The notes under the pieces: generated by a model
What the model was told of the DNA's origin: nothing
Seen by the model: only the letters and a program-made list of their open reading frames with translations
Database searches by the model: none
Program-made: the position numbers and the translations under genes
From: Natronomonas halophila
GTDB taxonomy: Archaea; Halobacteriota; Halobacteria; Halobacteriales; Haloarculaceae
Reading direction: 5' to 3'
NCBI RefSeq assembly: GCF_013391085.1
Contig: NZ_CP058334.1
Coordinates: 372,001-436,000 of the forward strand
DNA: 64,000 bases
Shown here: one piece after another, positions 26,420-34,843 of the stretch
Position numbering within the stretch: the first letter of the stretch is position 1
How the letters are laid out: each line of letters opens with the position of its first letter

Positions 26420-27271
26420 CTACCGGTTCGGACCCTCGGCACGCGCCGAGGCGCTTTCGGTCGTCGGCACCGGCGGTTCGTCACCGTCTAGACGGGCCAC
26501 GAGGTCGCCGGCGTAGCCGAACTCGTTCTCGTAGCCGTAGGCCGAAAGCAGGATGGGATAGAACGGGAACTCCGCGTGCAGTACCTCGCCGTCGGCGGCG
26601 GCGAAGGCTTCGCCCTCGCCGACCCGCTCGAAGTTATCGACGAACACCTCGTATTCCTCGGCGTCGGGTTTGGGAATCTGCCGCTCCATCCGGAAGACGG
26701 GCAGGCGGTGGTCCCGACGCGGCTGTTCGGTACCGGCGAGGACGCTCGTCGCGACGAGGAACTCGCGGGCAAGCCGTTCGGCGTTCTCGGCGGCCGCCGC
26801 GGATCGCTGGATGCCACACTCCAGTTCGATAACGTCGGGGTAGGCGATGAGTCGGCCCGTGCTGTAGCCGGCCGTCTCGACGACGGCTTCGACCGAGAGG
26901 TACGGACAGATGGAGCGGCCGTGGCCGTCCATCTCGTCGACGAGCGCGAAGGGCGCGGCGTAGGACTGGGTCGAGTGCAGCGAGAGGATTTCACAGCCCC
27001 GAATCTCCGTGAGGAGTTCGTGGGCCAGTCGCCCCTCGTGGGTGTCGGCGTCCGGCGCGCCGGGGAAGGCGCGGTTGAGGTCCTCCTCGACGTAGCGGAC
27101 GCCCTTCTCAAGGGCTTTCTCGTTGGCGACGATGAGTTTTACCGGCCGCTCGACGTCGAGGTCGGCGTCAAGCAGGGCTTCGACGGCTTTCGGGCCGCAC
27201 GGCTCGTCGCCGTGAATCCCTCCGACGATTGCGACCTCGGGTTCGCCGTCACCCAGCGTCTCGACACGCAT
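26420..27271 (-). CDS. Succinylglutamate desuccinylase/aspartoacylase family zinc hydrolase
   Basis: 283 residues. The zinc-binding GGIHGDE (His20, Glu23) and a later LHSTQSY with the third ligand His, plus VIELECG with the probable catalytic Glu, match the AstE/aspartoacylase carboxypeptidase-like fold. Such enzymes hydrolyse N-acyl amino acids. The substrate here is unknown because specific pocket residues cannot be assigned. The last 15 residues are low-complexity. The gene is single, with its start facing the AhpD-like gene's end 119 bases away. Confidence 0.85.
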   Translation of the reverse strand: MRVETLGDGEPEVAIVGGIHGDEPCGPKAVEALLDADLDVERPVKLIVANEKALEKGVRYVEEDLNRAFPGAPDADTHEGRLAHELLTEIRGCEILSLHSTQSYAAPFALVDEMDGHGRSICPYLSVEAVVETAGYSTGRLIAYPDVIELECGIQRSAAAAENAERLAREFLVATSVLAGTEQPRRDHRLPVFRMERQIPKPDAEEYEVFVDNFERVGEGEAFAAADGEVLHAEFPFYPILLSAYGYENEFGYAGDLVARLDGDEPPVPTTESASARAEGPNR

Positions 27272-27390
27272 CTATCACACCATAGCGGAGCGGGGTGTAT
27301 GAACCCCGCGCTTCGGCCCGTGTGGCAACACGCACCACTCCCGTTTCGTTTTTAAGCGGTGCCCGGGCGAGCGGTGTTGACCGCTCGTGG

Positions 27391-27957
27391 CTATCGGGCC
27401 ATATCGTAGAACTCGTCGTTCGGGCGGATGTCGGCCACTGTCGCCATCCGGTTCGAGAGGTTGAACACGGAGACGACGCTCGCGATGTCCCAGATTTCCT
27501 CGGTCGAGAAGCCGACCTCGCGGAGTCGCTTGAGGTCCTCGTCGTCGACCTTGCCGGGCGATTCGGTGAGTTTCTCGGCGAAATCCAGCATCTCGCGGTG
27601 CTGGTCGGAGAGGTCAGCCGTCCGGTGGTTCGTCGCCAGTTGGTCGGCGAGTTTCGGCGCCTCCGCGAAGATGCGCAAGAGCGCGCCGTGGGCGACCACG
27701 CAGTACAGACAGTCGTTGACGCCCGAGACCGTGACGACGAGCATCTCGATTTCCTCGCGTTCCAGCGACGTGTCCTCGGTCAGGGCGTCGTGGTAGTCGA
27801 AAAACGCCCGGAAGTGGCTCGGTTTGTAGGCGAAGGCCGGAAAGACGTTCGGCGTGAAACCGGCGTCTTCGGTCTCCTCGTCGATGCGTTCCAGGATATC
27901 GTCCGGAATCTCCTCGCGGTCGGGGACCGGGAACCGGCCCATAGCATCCTCGTTCAT
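27391..27957 (-). CDS. Carboxymuconolactone decarboxylase/AhpD-family peroxidase-related protein
   Basis: 188 residues. The active CxxC is NDCLYCVVAHG (Cys83, Cys86, His90), the AhpD-type redox motif. The length and the all-helical pattern with a C-terminal second helical bundle fit the uncharacterised peroxidase-related subfamily. It likely reduces peroxides or disulfides. The ATG at 27957 is chosen over an ATG nine codons upstream because the upstream residues (MSLPPDTRA) appear unrelated to the family; a further ATG five codons downstream is possible. Confidence 0.85.
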   Translation of the reverse strand: MNEDAMGRFPVPDREEIPDDILERIDEETEDAGFTPNVFPAFAYKPSHFRAFFDYHDALTEDTSLEREEIEMLVVTVSGVNDCLYCVVAHGALLRIFAEAPKLADQLATNHRTADLSDQHREMLDFAEKLTESPGKVDDEDLKRLREVGFSTEEIWDIASVVSVFNLSNRMATVADIRPNDEFYDMAR

Positions 27958-28000
27958 GGCGCGGGTATCGGGCGGCAGTGACAAAAACCCCCACGCGCGG

Positions 28001-28159
28001 CTATTCGCGGGCCCAGTAGTCCTCGTCGCCGCGAAGTCGGTGGAAAACGACCACGGCGGCGTAGAAGACCACGCCGATGAAAAACAGGGCGACCGGAACC
28101 GCGAAGGGGCCGAACGTCTCGAAGATCAGTCCGGCCAAATCGACGATGATACCGACCAT
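28001..28159 (-). CDS. Small single-span membrane protein
   Basis: 52 residues. A hydrophobic segment from about residue 3 to 40 (LAGLIFETFGPFAVPVAL, then FFIGVVFYAAVVVF) is followed by a charged tail ending in DEDYWARE. The pattern, one long or two short membrane spans plus an acidic cytoplasmic tail, is common among haloarchaeal small proteins. No family can be named. It lies between the AhpD-like gene and the divergent YdjM-like gene. It has its own ATG at 28159 with 60 bases to the divergent start. Confidence 0.6.
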   Translation of the reverse strand: MVGIIVDLAGLIFETFGPFAVPVALFFIGVVFYAAVVVFHRLRGDEDYWARE

Positions 28160-28219
28160 GGGGGGCGATAGACACCCGACATATACAGGTTCTTCCCTCC
28201 CGAACCGACAGTCACCCAC

Positions 28220-28702
28220 ATGTACAAGACGGGCCACTACGGGGCCGCGCTGTTGCTGTACGCCCCGGTCGGCTATCTCCTGTTGTCGGTCGACCCCGGG
28301 CTTGCGGTCCTCGGCGGCCTCGGGTCGGTCGCCTTCTCGCGGGTTCCCGACTACGACCTCCGGGTACCGGGCATCCAGCACCGCGGCGTCACTCATACCC
28401 TGCTCTTCTTGGGCGTCGTCACCGCCGTCCTTTCGGGGGCGTGTCTGGTCTTCGCCGAACAGTTCGGGACCGACCCGACGCTGACGGCCGGCCTCGGCGC
28501 ACTCGTCGGCGTCGTCGCCATCGGCTCGCACCTGCTGGCCGACGCGCTGACGCCTTCGGGTGTGCCGCTGCTGTGGCCGCTGTCGAGTCGCCGCTTTTCG
28601 GTCAGCGTGGCGACGGCCTCGAACCCCATCGCCAACTACGGCCTGCTCGTTTTGGGCGTCGCCCTCACCGTCGCCCTCGGCTATTTCGCCGGACAGGCCT
28701 GA
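28220..28702 (+). CDS. YdjM/DUF457-type membrane-bound metal-dependent hydrolase
   Basis: 160 residues with about four membrane spans. The N-terminal YKTGHYGAALLLYAP, the DYDLRVPGIQHRGVTHTLLF motif (in two parts) and SHLLADALTPSGVPLLWP contain the conserved His and Asp residues of the YdjM/LexA-regulated membrane hydrolase family. The family is predicted to bind a metal at the membrane face, and its function in archaea is unknown. It is transcribed divergently from the 52-residue membrane protein. The start is an ATG with no strong ribosome site. Confidence 0.85.
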   Translation: MYKTGHYGAALLLYAPVGYLLLSVDPGLAVLGGLGSVAFSRVPDYDLRVPGIQHRGVTHTLLFLGVVTAVLSGACLVFAEQFGTDPTLTAGLGALVGVVAIGSHLLADALTPSGVPLLWPLSSRRFSVSVATASNPIANYGLLVLGVALTVALGYFAGQA

Positions 28703-28781
28703 CCGGTCGACTGCGAAATCACGGAGTGGCGAATAAACGGCGAGAAACCTTCCTCACGTGCCGGATTTTACCGGGAGTATC

Positions 28782-28788
28782 TTTATTA
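28782..28788 (+). promoter_or_regulatory. TATA box for the acyl-CoA ligase gene
   Basis: TTTATTA centred about 32 bases before the ATG at 28817, giving a very short leader. Confidence 0.5.
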
Positions 28789-28816
28789 GGAATCCTCCGA
28801 ACTTGCGCACGCTACC

Positions 28817-30493
28817 ATGGAACACTATAACGGAGAACCCCTGCGCCATATGGGGGACCTGCCGTCGATGGCAGCCCACCGGTACGGCGACAAGACGGCC
28901 CTCACGTTCATGGGCCAGGAGACGTCGTTCAGCGAACTGGAGGCGAGAGCCAACAGCGTCGCGAACGTCCTCGTCGACAACGGCGTCGAACCGGGCGACC
29001 GGGTCGGCCTCTATATCCCGAACACCGACCAGTTCCCCGAATCCTACTTCGGCGCGATGAAGGCCGGTGCCATCCCGGTACCGCTGAACCTCCGGATGGA
29101 CCCGAACACGCTGGAGTTCGTCCTGCAGGACGGGGACGTCGACCACATGATCGGGTCGCCGCTCTTGGCCGGTGGAATGGACACCGAGGAAGGCCGCATC
29201 GAGGGCCCCACCGAACTCGCCGGCCGCGCCGGCGTCTCGAACGTCTACGTCTCCGGCGTCAGCGAGGACGACGTCGTCAACTACTCGCAGGCGACCGCCG
29301 AGGCATCCGACGAGTTCGACACCGTCGACCGGGATTACGACGACGTGGCGGTCCAGCCCTACACCTCCGGGACGACGGGCAAGCCGAAGGGCGTCCTTCT
29401 GACCCACAAGAACCTGCTGTCGACCATCGAATCCTACGAGAAGGGCGGCCTCCCCATCGACCCCGACGACAGCATCGTCCTCGTGCTCCCACTCTTCCAC
29501 ATCTACGCGCTCAACGCCATTCAGGGCACCTACCTCTACAACGGCGCGAAGATGCACATGATTCCGCGTCCGGACCCCGAGATGATTCTCTCGACCATCT
29601 CCCAAAACGAGGTCACGAACTTCGCCGGCGTCCCCGCCCTCTACAACATGATGTGGCAGGTCTACCGGGAGGACCCCGACGCCTACGACATGGAATCGCT
29701 GACCGACGTCATCTGTGCGGCGGCACCCCTCGCGGACGACACCCGCCGGACCATCGAGGAGGCGTGGGGCGTCCCGATGACCGAAGGCTGGGGGATGACA
29801 GAAACCGGGCCGGCCGGCTGTGTCGAACCCTCTCGCGGCGTCCGCAAGTCCGCGGGCTGTATCGGCCCGGCGCTCCGCGGCGTCGACCTCAAACTCGTCG
29901 ACCCCGAGACCCGAGAGACCCGCATCTCGGTCGACGACCTCGAACCCCACCCCAGCGACGACATCGACTTCACTGACGAGGAGCAGGTCACCGGCGAAAT
30001 CGCCATCAACGGGCCGACGATCTTCGAAGGCTACTACAACCGGCCCGAGAAGACCAGCGCCGTCTTCGACGACGAGGGCTGGTTCTACACCGAGGACATC
30101 GCTCGCGTCGACGAGGACGGCTACTTCTGGATGGTCGACCGCGCCGACGACATGATTATCGCCGGCGGGGAGAACATCTACCCCGCCGAAGTCGAGGACG
30201 CCCTCTACGAACATCCCGACGTCGCCGAGGCCGCCGTCGTCGCCGCACCCCACGAAATCAAGGGCGAAGCGCCGGTCGCCTTCGTCGTCCTCGAAGAGGG
30301 TTCGGACGTCTCCGAGGACGAACTGCGGGATTTCAGCCTCGACCACGTCGCCACCTACGCCCACCCGCGCCGCATCTGGTTCATCGACGAACTCCCGCGC
30401 AGCGCGACCCAGAAGGTCCAGCGGTACAAACTCGAAGAGGAAGTCGAAGAACGCCTCGACGGCGGGTCGCTCGGCTCCAGCGAGGAACTGTAA
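28817..30493 (+). CDS. Long-chain fatty acid-CoA ligase (AMP-forming)
   Basis: 558 residues of the ANL adenylation superfamily. The P-loop is YTSGTTGKPKGV (about residues 182-193). LPLFHIYALNA and EGWGMTETGPAGC follow, then YTEDIARVDEDGYFW and a C-terminal ATQKVQRYKL carrying the A10 lysine. It forms acyl-CoA from carboxylate, ATP and CoA. The class is most like medium/long-chain acyl-CoA synthetases, but chain length cannot be read. It stands alone between promoter-sized gaps. Other acyl-CoA enzymes lie more than 10 kb downstream. Confidence 0.9.
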   Translation: MEHYNGEPLRHMGDLPSMAAHRYGDKTALTFMGQETSFSELEARANSVANVLVDNGVEPGDRVGLYIPNTDQFPESYFGAMKAGAIPVPLNLRMDPNTLEFVLQDGDVDHMIGSPLLAGGMDTEEGRIEGPTELAGRAGVSNVYVSGVSEDDVVNYSQATAEASDEFDTVDRDYDDVAVQPYTSGTTGKPKGVLLTHKNLLSTIESYEKGGLPIDPDDSIVLVLPLFHIYALNAIQGTYLYNGAKMHMIPRPDPEMILSTISQNEVTNFAGVPALYNMMWQVYREDPDAYDMESLTDVICAAAPLADDTRRTIEEAWGVPMTEGWGMTETGPAGCVEPSRGVRKSAGCIGPALRGVDLKLVDPETRETRISVDDLEPHPSDDIDFTDEEQVTGEIAINGPTIFEGYYNRPEKTSAVFDDEGWFYTEDIARVDEDGYFWMVDRADDMIIAGGENIYPAEVEDALYEHPDVAEAAVVAAPHEIKGEAPVAFVVLEEGSDVSEDELRDFSLDHVATYAHPRRIWFIDELPRSATQKVQRYKLEEEVEERLDGGSLGSSEEL

Positions 30494-30576
30494 GCCAACC
30501 ACCACGGGGCGGCCCACGGCCGTCCGTTTCTATTTCAGCAATTACCGAAGAGCCGAGTCACGACGAGCGACGAGCC

Positions 30577-31329
30577 TTATTCGTCGTCCTCGTCGGGGCG
30601 CGGAATCTCGCCGTTGCCGATTTTCGCGCCGCGGCGCAACACGCCGCGCATCGTTCGGGCCTCCCGGCCGGTCGGCTGCGCACGGGCGATTAGCCGGCGG
30701 AACAGCCGGTTCGTCTTGTCGATTTTCTCCGTGGGATGGCCGACGTCGTGGAGGTAATCGTCGAACGTCCCGTAGAGACCCTCGATTTCGTGTTCGTTAG
30801 CGCGTTCGTGCGGATTGTCGGGATGCTGTGTCTCCTCGACGGTCAACTCCCGGAGTTCGTAGAGGACGATTGTCGCGGCCTGTGCGAGATTGAGGACCGG
30901 ATACTCGTCGTCAGCCGGAATCGAGCAGATGCGGTCCAGCCGTGCGAGTTCGTCGTTCGAGAGGCCGACGCGTTCGCGGCCGAAGACGATACAGACGTCC
31001 GTATCGAGGTCCCCGAGTTCGTCGGCGAGGTCCTCGGGTTTGAGGAAGGGATACCGGACGTGCTTCGTGGCGTCCTCGTTGGTAATCGCCGTGGTGGCGA
31101 CCGTATAGAAGTTGTCGACGAGGTAGTCGAAATCGACCTCCGTGGCGTTCGGGAGGACGTCCTCGCGGGCGTGGCCGGCGAAGCCGTAGGCCTCGCCCTC
31201 GGGGTCCAGTTCGGGCGGGTTCACGAGATAGAGGTCCGAGAGGCCGAAGTTCTTCATCCCGCGGGCGATGGTGCCGACGTTGCCGGGCGTCTCGGGGTCG
31301 ACGACGGCGACGGAGATGTTCGGCGTCAC
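30577..31329 (-). CDS. trmJ: TrmJ-type tRNA 2'-O-methyltransferase (SPOUT)
   Basis: 250 residues. The SpoU/TrmJ motifs are all visible: VDPETPGNVGTIARGMKNFG at the start (motif 1), CIVFGRERVGLSNDEL (motif 2) and PVLNLAQAATIVLYEL (motif 3, knotted SAM site). Archaeal TrmJ methylates the ribose at position 32 of tRNAs. A C-terminal helical extension of about 80 residues is normal for TrmJ. The start overlaps the stop of the upstream cysteine-containing gene by four bases, so the two are one transcript. Confidence 0.92.
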   Translation of the reverse strand: MTPNISVAVVDPETPGNVGTIARGMKNFGLSDLYLVNPPELDPEGEAYGFAGHAREDVLPNATEVDFDYLVDNFYTVATTAITNEDATKHVRYPFLKPEDLADELGDLDTDVCIVFGRERVGLSNDELARLDRICSIPADDEYPVLNLAQAATIVLYELRELTVEETQHPDNPHERANEHEIEGLYGTFDDYLHDVGHPTEKIDKTNRLFRRLIARAQPTGREARTMRGVLRRGAKIGNGEIPRPDEDDE

Positions 31330-31841
31330 GTCAGATCCGAGTAGTCCATGCCGAGGTCGTCCAGCGCCTCGTCGTCCATCTCCTCGATGGCCTCTTCGAG
31401 TTCGGGGACGTCCTCACCCATGTCCGGGGCGGGGATTTCGTCGGGTTCGGTATCGACGTGTTCGAGGCCGCCGTAGCCCTCGGGTGCACGGTTGCCCGCC
31501 GCGAACCATTCGTGGAAGGTGTCGGCGAAATGTTCGTTGCCCTTCTCGCGGCTGCCGCCGTCCTCGCGGAACCAGTAGAGGAAATCCGCCTCGTGGTCGG
31601 GACAGAGCAGCACCTCGCCGAGCGGTTCGCCGTAGACGATGCGGGCGACGTTGCAGTCCTCCTTCTTTTCGTTGAGCAGCCAACAGCAATCGCACGGTTC
31701 CCCGGCGACGACACGCAGGCGGATGAGTCGCTTGCGCGTCTCCTCGGACATCTCTTCGAGCGGGCGAATCTCGTCGTTCTCGTCGAAGACTTCCTCTTCG
31801 TCGAAGCGCCACCCCCGAAGCGCGATAGAGACCTTTGCCAT
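31326..31841 (-). CDS. Conserved protein with clustered cysteines, upstream of trmJ
   Basis: 171 residues. A PCDCC cluster at residues 49-53 (Cys50, Cys52, Cys53), Cys63, and LLCPDH (Cys80, His83) could form a zinc site. The C-terminal 50 residues are very acidic (DDEALDDLG). It is conserved-looking (MAKVSIALRGWRFDE at the start) but I cannot name a family. Its coupling to trmJ by a four-base overlap suggests a role in RNA modification or simply shared expression. Both readings are inference. Confidence 0.65.
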   Translation of the reverse strand: MAKVSIALRGWRFDEEEVFDENDEIRPLEEMSEETRKRLIRLRVVAGEPCDCCWLLNEKKEDCNVARIVYGEPLGEVLLCPDHEADFLYWFREDGGSREKGNEHFADTFHEWFAAGNRAPEGYGGLEHVDTEPDEIPAPDMGEDVPELEEAIEEMDDEALDDLGMDYSDLT

Positions 31842-31898
31842 ATCCGTGGGTTCGTGATTGGCGCGTATAAGCGCGTCCGTCCGGGCCGAGGCCGACGC

Positions 31899-33053
31899 TC
31901 AGGTGTGGCGGCCCGCAGCGGCCCGAATTTCGCCGGCGACGACCGAGAGTTCCTCGGAGCGACCGCTTACGGCGGACGCGACCTCTCGAAGCGTCGAGAC
32001 GGTACCCGTCAGATAACAGTCGCCGTCGCCCAGTCCGACCACGCCGCCGGCGTCTTCGGTCGCGGCCACGAGCGCCTCGCGGTCGGCATCGGGCAACTCA
32101 CCGACGAGGAAGGAAAGCGTCGCGCCGTCCTCGGGGTCGCCGGTTCCGTCCCGGAGGGTCATGCTCCGTTCGACCTCCCGGCGGGTCGTCCCGGTCAGCT
32201 CGACGACGCGTGCCTCGTCGTCGGCGACGCGCCGGTCATCGCCGAGGTGGTGGGCGACGAGCGCGACGTCCCGTGTCTCGGCGACGTCGTGGGTGCGGAT
32301 GATGTGGGCGCCGCGTTCGACTTCCATCGTCGCCGCGGCGAGGCTAACCGGCAACTGGTCCTCGGTGTCGGGCCGGTCGGCGATATCGCCGAGGAAGTCC
32401 TCGCGGTTCGTCGCGGTGACGATGGGGCGGCCGAAGGCGCGGAACTCCCGGAGGCGGCGGAACATCTCCCAGTTGTCCTCGTAGGTCTTCTCGTCGTACC
32501 AGCCTCCGAAGGCCGGGTCGATGATGGTCTTGTCCGTGAAGCCGCCGCGCTGGAGCGCCTCGAAGACATCGTCGATGGTCTTCAGGTGGCCCGGACTCTT
32601 GATATCCGGCGGGCTTGCCATCTTGATGACCGCGGCGTCTTGGTCCTCACAGACGCCGGGCATCTTCGGGTCGGCCCAGCCACAGACGTCGTTGACGAGG
32701 TCGAAGCCGCCGTCAAGCGCGCGCTCGGCGACCTCCGAGTAGCGCGTCTCGATGGACCACGCGACGTTCTCGTCGGTCTCGACGGCGTCCATGACCGCCA
32801 GCGCCTTGTCCAGTCGTTCGAGTTCCGTCTCCGGCGGCAGCCAGTCGTTCTTCGGGTTCGAGGACTGCAGGCCGACGTCGATGATGTCGGCGCCCTCGGC
32901 GATGAGTTCCTCCTCGGCGAATTCGACCGCCTGCTCCGGCGTCCCGTGGACGCTCGGGTCGTAGTTCGACTCGACGCTCATGTTGAGCACGCCCATGATG
33001 CGCGGGGGGTGGCCGTCGCCGACCGGGACCCCGCCAACGTCGACAGTTCGCAT
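31899..33053 (-). CDS. folP: Dihydropteroate synthase family protein
   Basis: 384 residues. The DHPS TIM-barrel signature IMGVLNMSVES opens the barrel, followed by GADIIDVGLQSSNP, VNDVCGWADPKMP and, late, THDVAETRDVALVAHH, corresponding to the pterin/pABA-binding loops. Classic bacterial DHPS is near 280 residues, so about 100 residues form a C-terminal extension of unknown role. It would condense a pterin pyrophosphate with an aryl amine in folate or methanopterin-like synthesis. A pterin pyrophosphokinase gene (mptE) lies 1.8 kb away. A minus-strand TATA-like TATTAC lies about 29 bases upstream of the ATG. Confidence 0.85.
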   Translation of the reverse strand: MRTVDVGGVPVGDGHPPRIMGVLNMSVESNYDPSVHGTPEQAVEFAEEELIAEGADIIDVGLQSSNPKNDWLPPETELERLDKALAVMDAVETDENVAWSIETRYSEVAERALDGGFDLVNDVCGWADPKMPGVCEDQDAAVIKMASPPDIKSPGHLKTIDDVFEALQRGGFTDKTIIDPAFGGWYDEKTYEDNWEMFRRLREFRAFGRPIVTATNREDFLGDIADRPDTEDQLPVSLAAATMEVERGAHIIRTHDVAETRDVALVAHHLGDDRRVADDEARVVELTGTTRREVERSMTLRDGTGDPEDGATLSFLVGELPDADREALVAATEDAGGVVGLGDGDCYLTGTVSTLREVASAVSGRSEELSVVAGEIRAAAGRHT

Positions 33054-33190
33054 TACCGCAATACAGCGGCGTCACGGAGTAATACCTTGGCATATCGGCC
33101 AGCAGACGGCCCCATCGGTGACATCACGGTGGAGGCCCGTTCGGCCGGAAGGACAGGATTCAAGCGCGTTTCGACCGCTAGAACGGGTAG

Positions 33191-34630
33191 ATGCAGGATT
33201 TCGACGGCTCCCCGCTCGACGCGGATTCGCTGGCGGTCGTCTCCAACCGGGAGCCGTACAGCCACGGATACGGGCCGGACGGTATCGAGGTGTCACGCCC
33301 GAAGGGCGGCCTCGTGACGGCGCTGGACGGCGTCCTTCGGGAGGCCGGGGGGACGTGGATTGCGTGGGGCAGCGGCGACGCGGATTTCGGCCCCGAAATC
33401 GCCGACGACGGCGTGGTACCGATGCCGCCCGAAACCGGCGAGTACACGCTCCGCCGCGTCCCGCTGAAGCGCCAGCAGGTCGAGGACTACTACTACGGCT
33501 ACAGCAATCAGGTGTTGTGGCCGGTCTGCCATCTGTCGACCGAACACATCCGGGTCGAACCGGGATTCTGGAACGCCTATGAGGCGGTCAACCGCCAGTT
33601 CGCCGAGGAAATCATCGCGAGCGGCCACGAGACGGTCTGGTTTCAGGATTACCACCTCGCACGGGCGCCGCGACACGTTCGCACCGAGCGGCCCGAGGCC
33701 TCGCTGGCGCAGTTCTGGCACATCCCGTGGCCGCATCCCGACGCCTTCGCCGTGACCCCGCATACCGAGGACCTGCTCGACGGCCTGCTGGCCAACGATG
33801 CCGTCGGCTTCCATACCGAACAGTACCGCCGGAACTTCCTGCGGTGTGTCGACGCGCTTCTGGACCCCGAAGCGGTCGATTTCGAGGCGGGAACGGTCGG
33901 CTATCGCGACCGGGCGACCGAGACGTTCGTCGCCCCCATCGGCGTCGACCCCGAGTCGATAGCAGCGAAGGCCCGTGCGGACGACGCCAGCGGGTTCTGG
34001 AACGCCTTACGCAAACGCCACGACTTCGACGAGGAGACGACGGTCGCTTTGGGCGTCGACCGCCTCGACTACACGAAGGGCATCCTCGAACGTCTCGACG
34101 CGCTGGCGCATCTCTGGGAGCGCCGTCCCGACTTGCGAGAGCGGCTGGTCTACGTCCAGAAGGCGACCGAGAGCCGGACGCATATCGACTCCTACCGGTG
34201 GTATCGTCGGGAGGTCATCGACCGCATCGACGAAATCAACAGTCGGTTCGCGACCGACGACTGGACGCCCATCGTGTATCTGGACGAGTCGGTCGCACGG
34301 GACGCTCTGCTCGGCCTCTATCGGAACGCCGACGTCTGTCTGGTCACCTCGAAACGCGACGGGATGAACCTCGTCGCCAAGGAGTTCGTGGCGGCCTCCC
34401 GCGGCGCCGACGGCGTGTTGGTCTGCTCGGAGTTCGCCGGCGCCGCCGAATCGCTGTGCCCGGCGGCGATTCCGGTCAACCCGGTCGACATCCCGGCGCT
34501 GGCCGACGCCATCGAGCGGGCGACCGATATGGACGCCGACGAACGCGCCGACCGCCTCGGCCGACTCCAGCGTGCAGTTGTCGATGAGGACATCGAATCG
34601 TGGTTCGTGACAAACCTCACGCACCTTTAG
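33191..34630 (+). CDS. otsA: Trehalose-6-phosphate synthase (GT20)
   Basis: 479 residues. The N-terminal VVSNREPYSHG and RPKGGLVTAL correspond to the OtsA glucose-6-phosphate loop. ETVWFQDYHLARAPRH (split in family as WvqDYHL), GVDRLDYTKGI and CLVTSKRDGMNLVAKEF complete the GT20 signature. It joins nucleotide-glucose and glucose-6-phosphate to trehalose-6-phosphate, the first step to trehalose, a compatible solute. A phosphatase gene (otsB) is not adjacent in this window. It diverges from the DHPS gene across 137 bases. Confidence 0.92.
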   Translation: MQDFDGSPLDADSLAVVSNREPYSHGYGPDGIEVSRPKGGLVTALDGVLREAGGTWIAWGSGDADFGPEIADDGVVPMPPETGEYTLRRVPLKRQQVEDYYYGYSNQVLWPVCHLSTEHIRVEPGFWNAYEAVNRQFAEEIIASGHETVWFQDYHLARAPRHVRTERPEASLAQFWHIPWPHPDAFAVTPHTEDLLDGLLANDAVGFHTEQYRRNFLRCVDALLDPEAVDFEAGTVGYRDRATETFVAPIGVDPESIAAKARADDASGFWNALRKRHDFDEETTVALGVDRLDYTKGILERLDALAHLWERRPDLRERLVYVQKATESRTHIDSYRWYRREVIDRIDEINSRFATDDWTPIVYLDESVARDALLGLYRNADVCLVTSKRDGMNLVAKEFVAASRGADGVLVCSEFAGAAESLCPAAIPVNPVDIPALADAIERATDMDADERADRLGRLQRAVVDEDIESWFVTNLTHL

Positions 34631-34730
34631 GCCCACCCTACTCACCAAGCCAGCGGGCCGTAGCGGTCACGAGGGAGTATCTCCTCGCGTCTGACGCATG
34701 TCGGACAGGTGACGTGCAGTACGAGAAAGC

Positions 34731-34736
34731 TTATAC
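34731..34736 (+). promoter_or_regulatory. TATA-like element upstream of mptE leader
   Basis: TTATAC preceded by GAAAGC. A start 26 bases on would be near 34759, exactly where the long hairpin below begins. Confidence 0.45.
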
Positions 34737-34758
34737 CAAAGCGACCGGAAAGGTCAGG

Positions 34759-34812
34759 TGGAAGCCCGGAGGGCACATCTGGGTAGGGGTACCTTGGTGC
34801 GCTCTGGGCCCA
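34759..34812 (+). other. Long stable hairpin in the predicted leader of mptE
   Basis: The 13-position arms 34764-34776 and 34797-34809 pair at twelve positions, one of them a G-U, with a single G-G mismatch. A further 3-bp extension lies beyond a two-A bulge (34759-34761 with 34810-34812). Inside sits a second stem (GGTA/TACC) closed by a GGGG loop. The 31 bases between the hairpin and the mptE ATG are unstructured by eye. It could be a cis-regulatory leader or a small RNA. Confidence 0.6.
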
Positions 34813-34843
34813 GTCTTAACATCTCTTAGTGGTAACTGTGGGT

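Noticed and set aside
28754-30517. 587-codon minus-strand frame opposite the acyl-CoA ligase
   Set aside because: The plus strand carries every ANL-family motif. The antisense frame has no family character and is a GC-skew artefact.
34759-34812. Hairpin as an H/ACA guide RNA
   Set aside because: An ACA triplet occurs at 34819-34821, but it is six bases from the stem, there is no pseudouridylation pocket and no clear K-turn.
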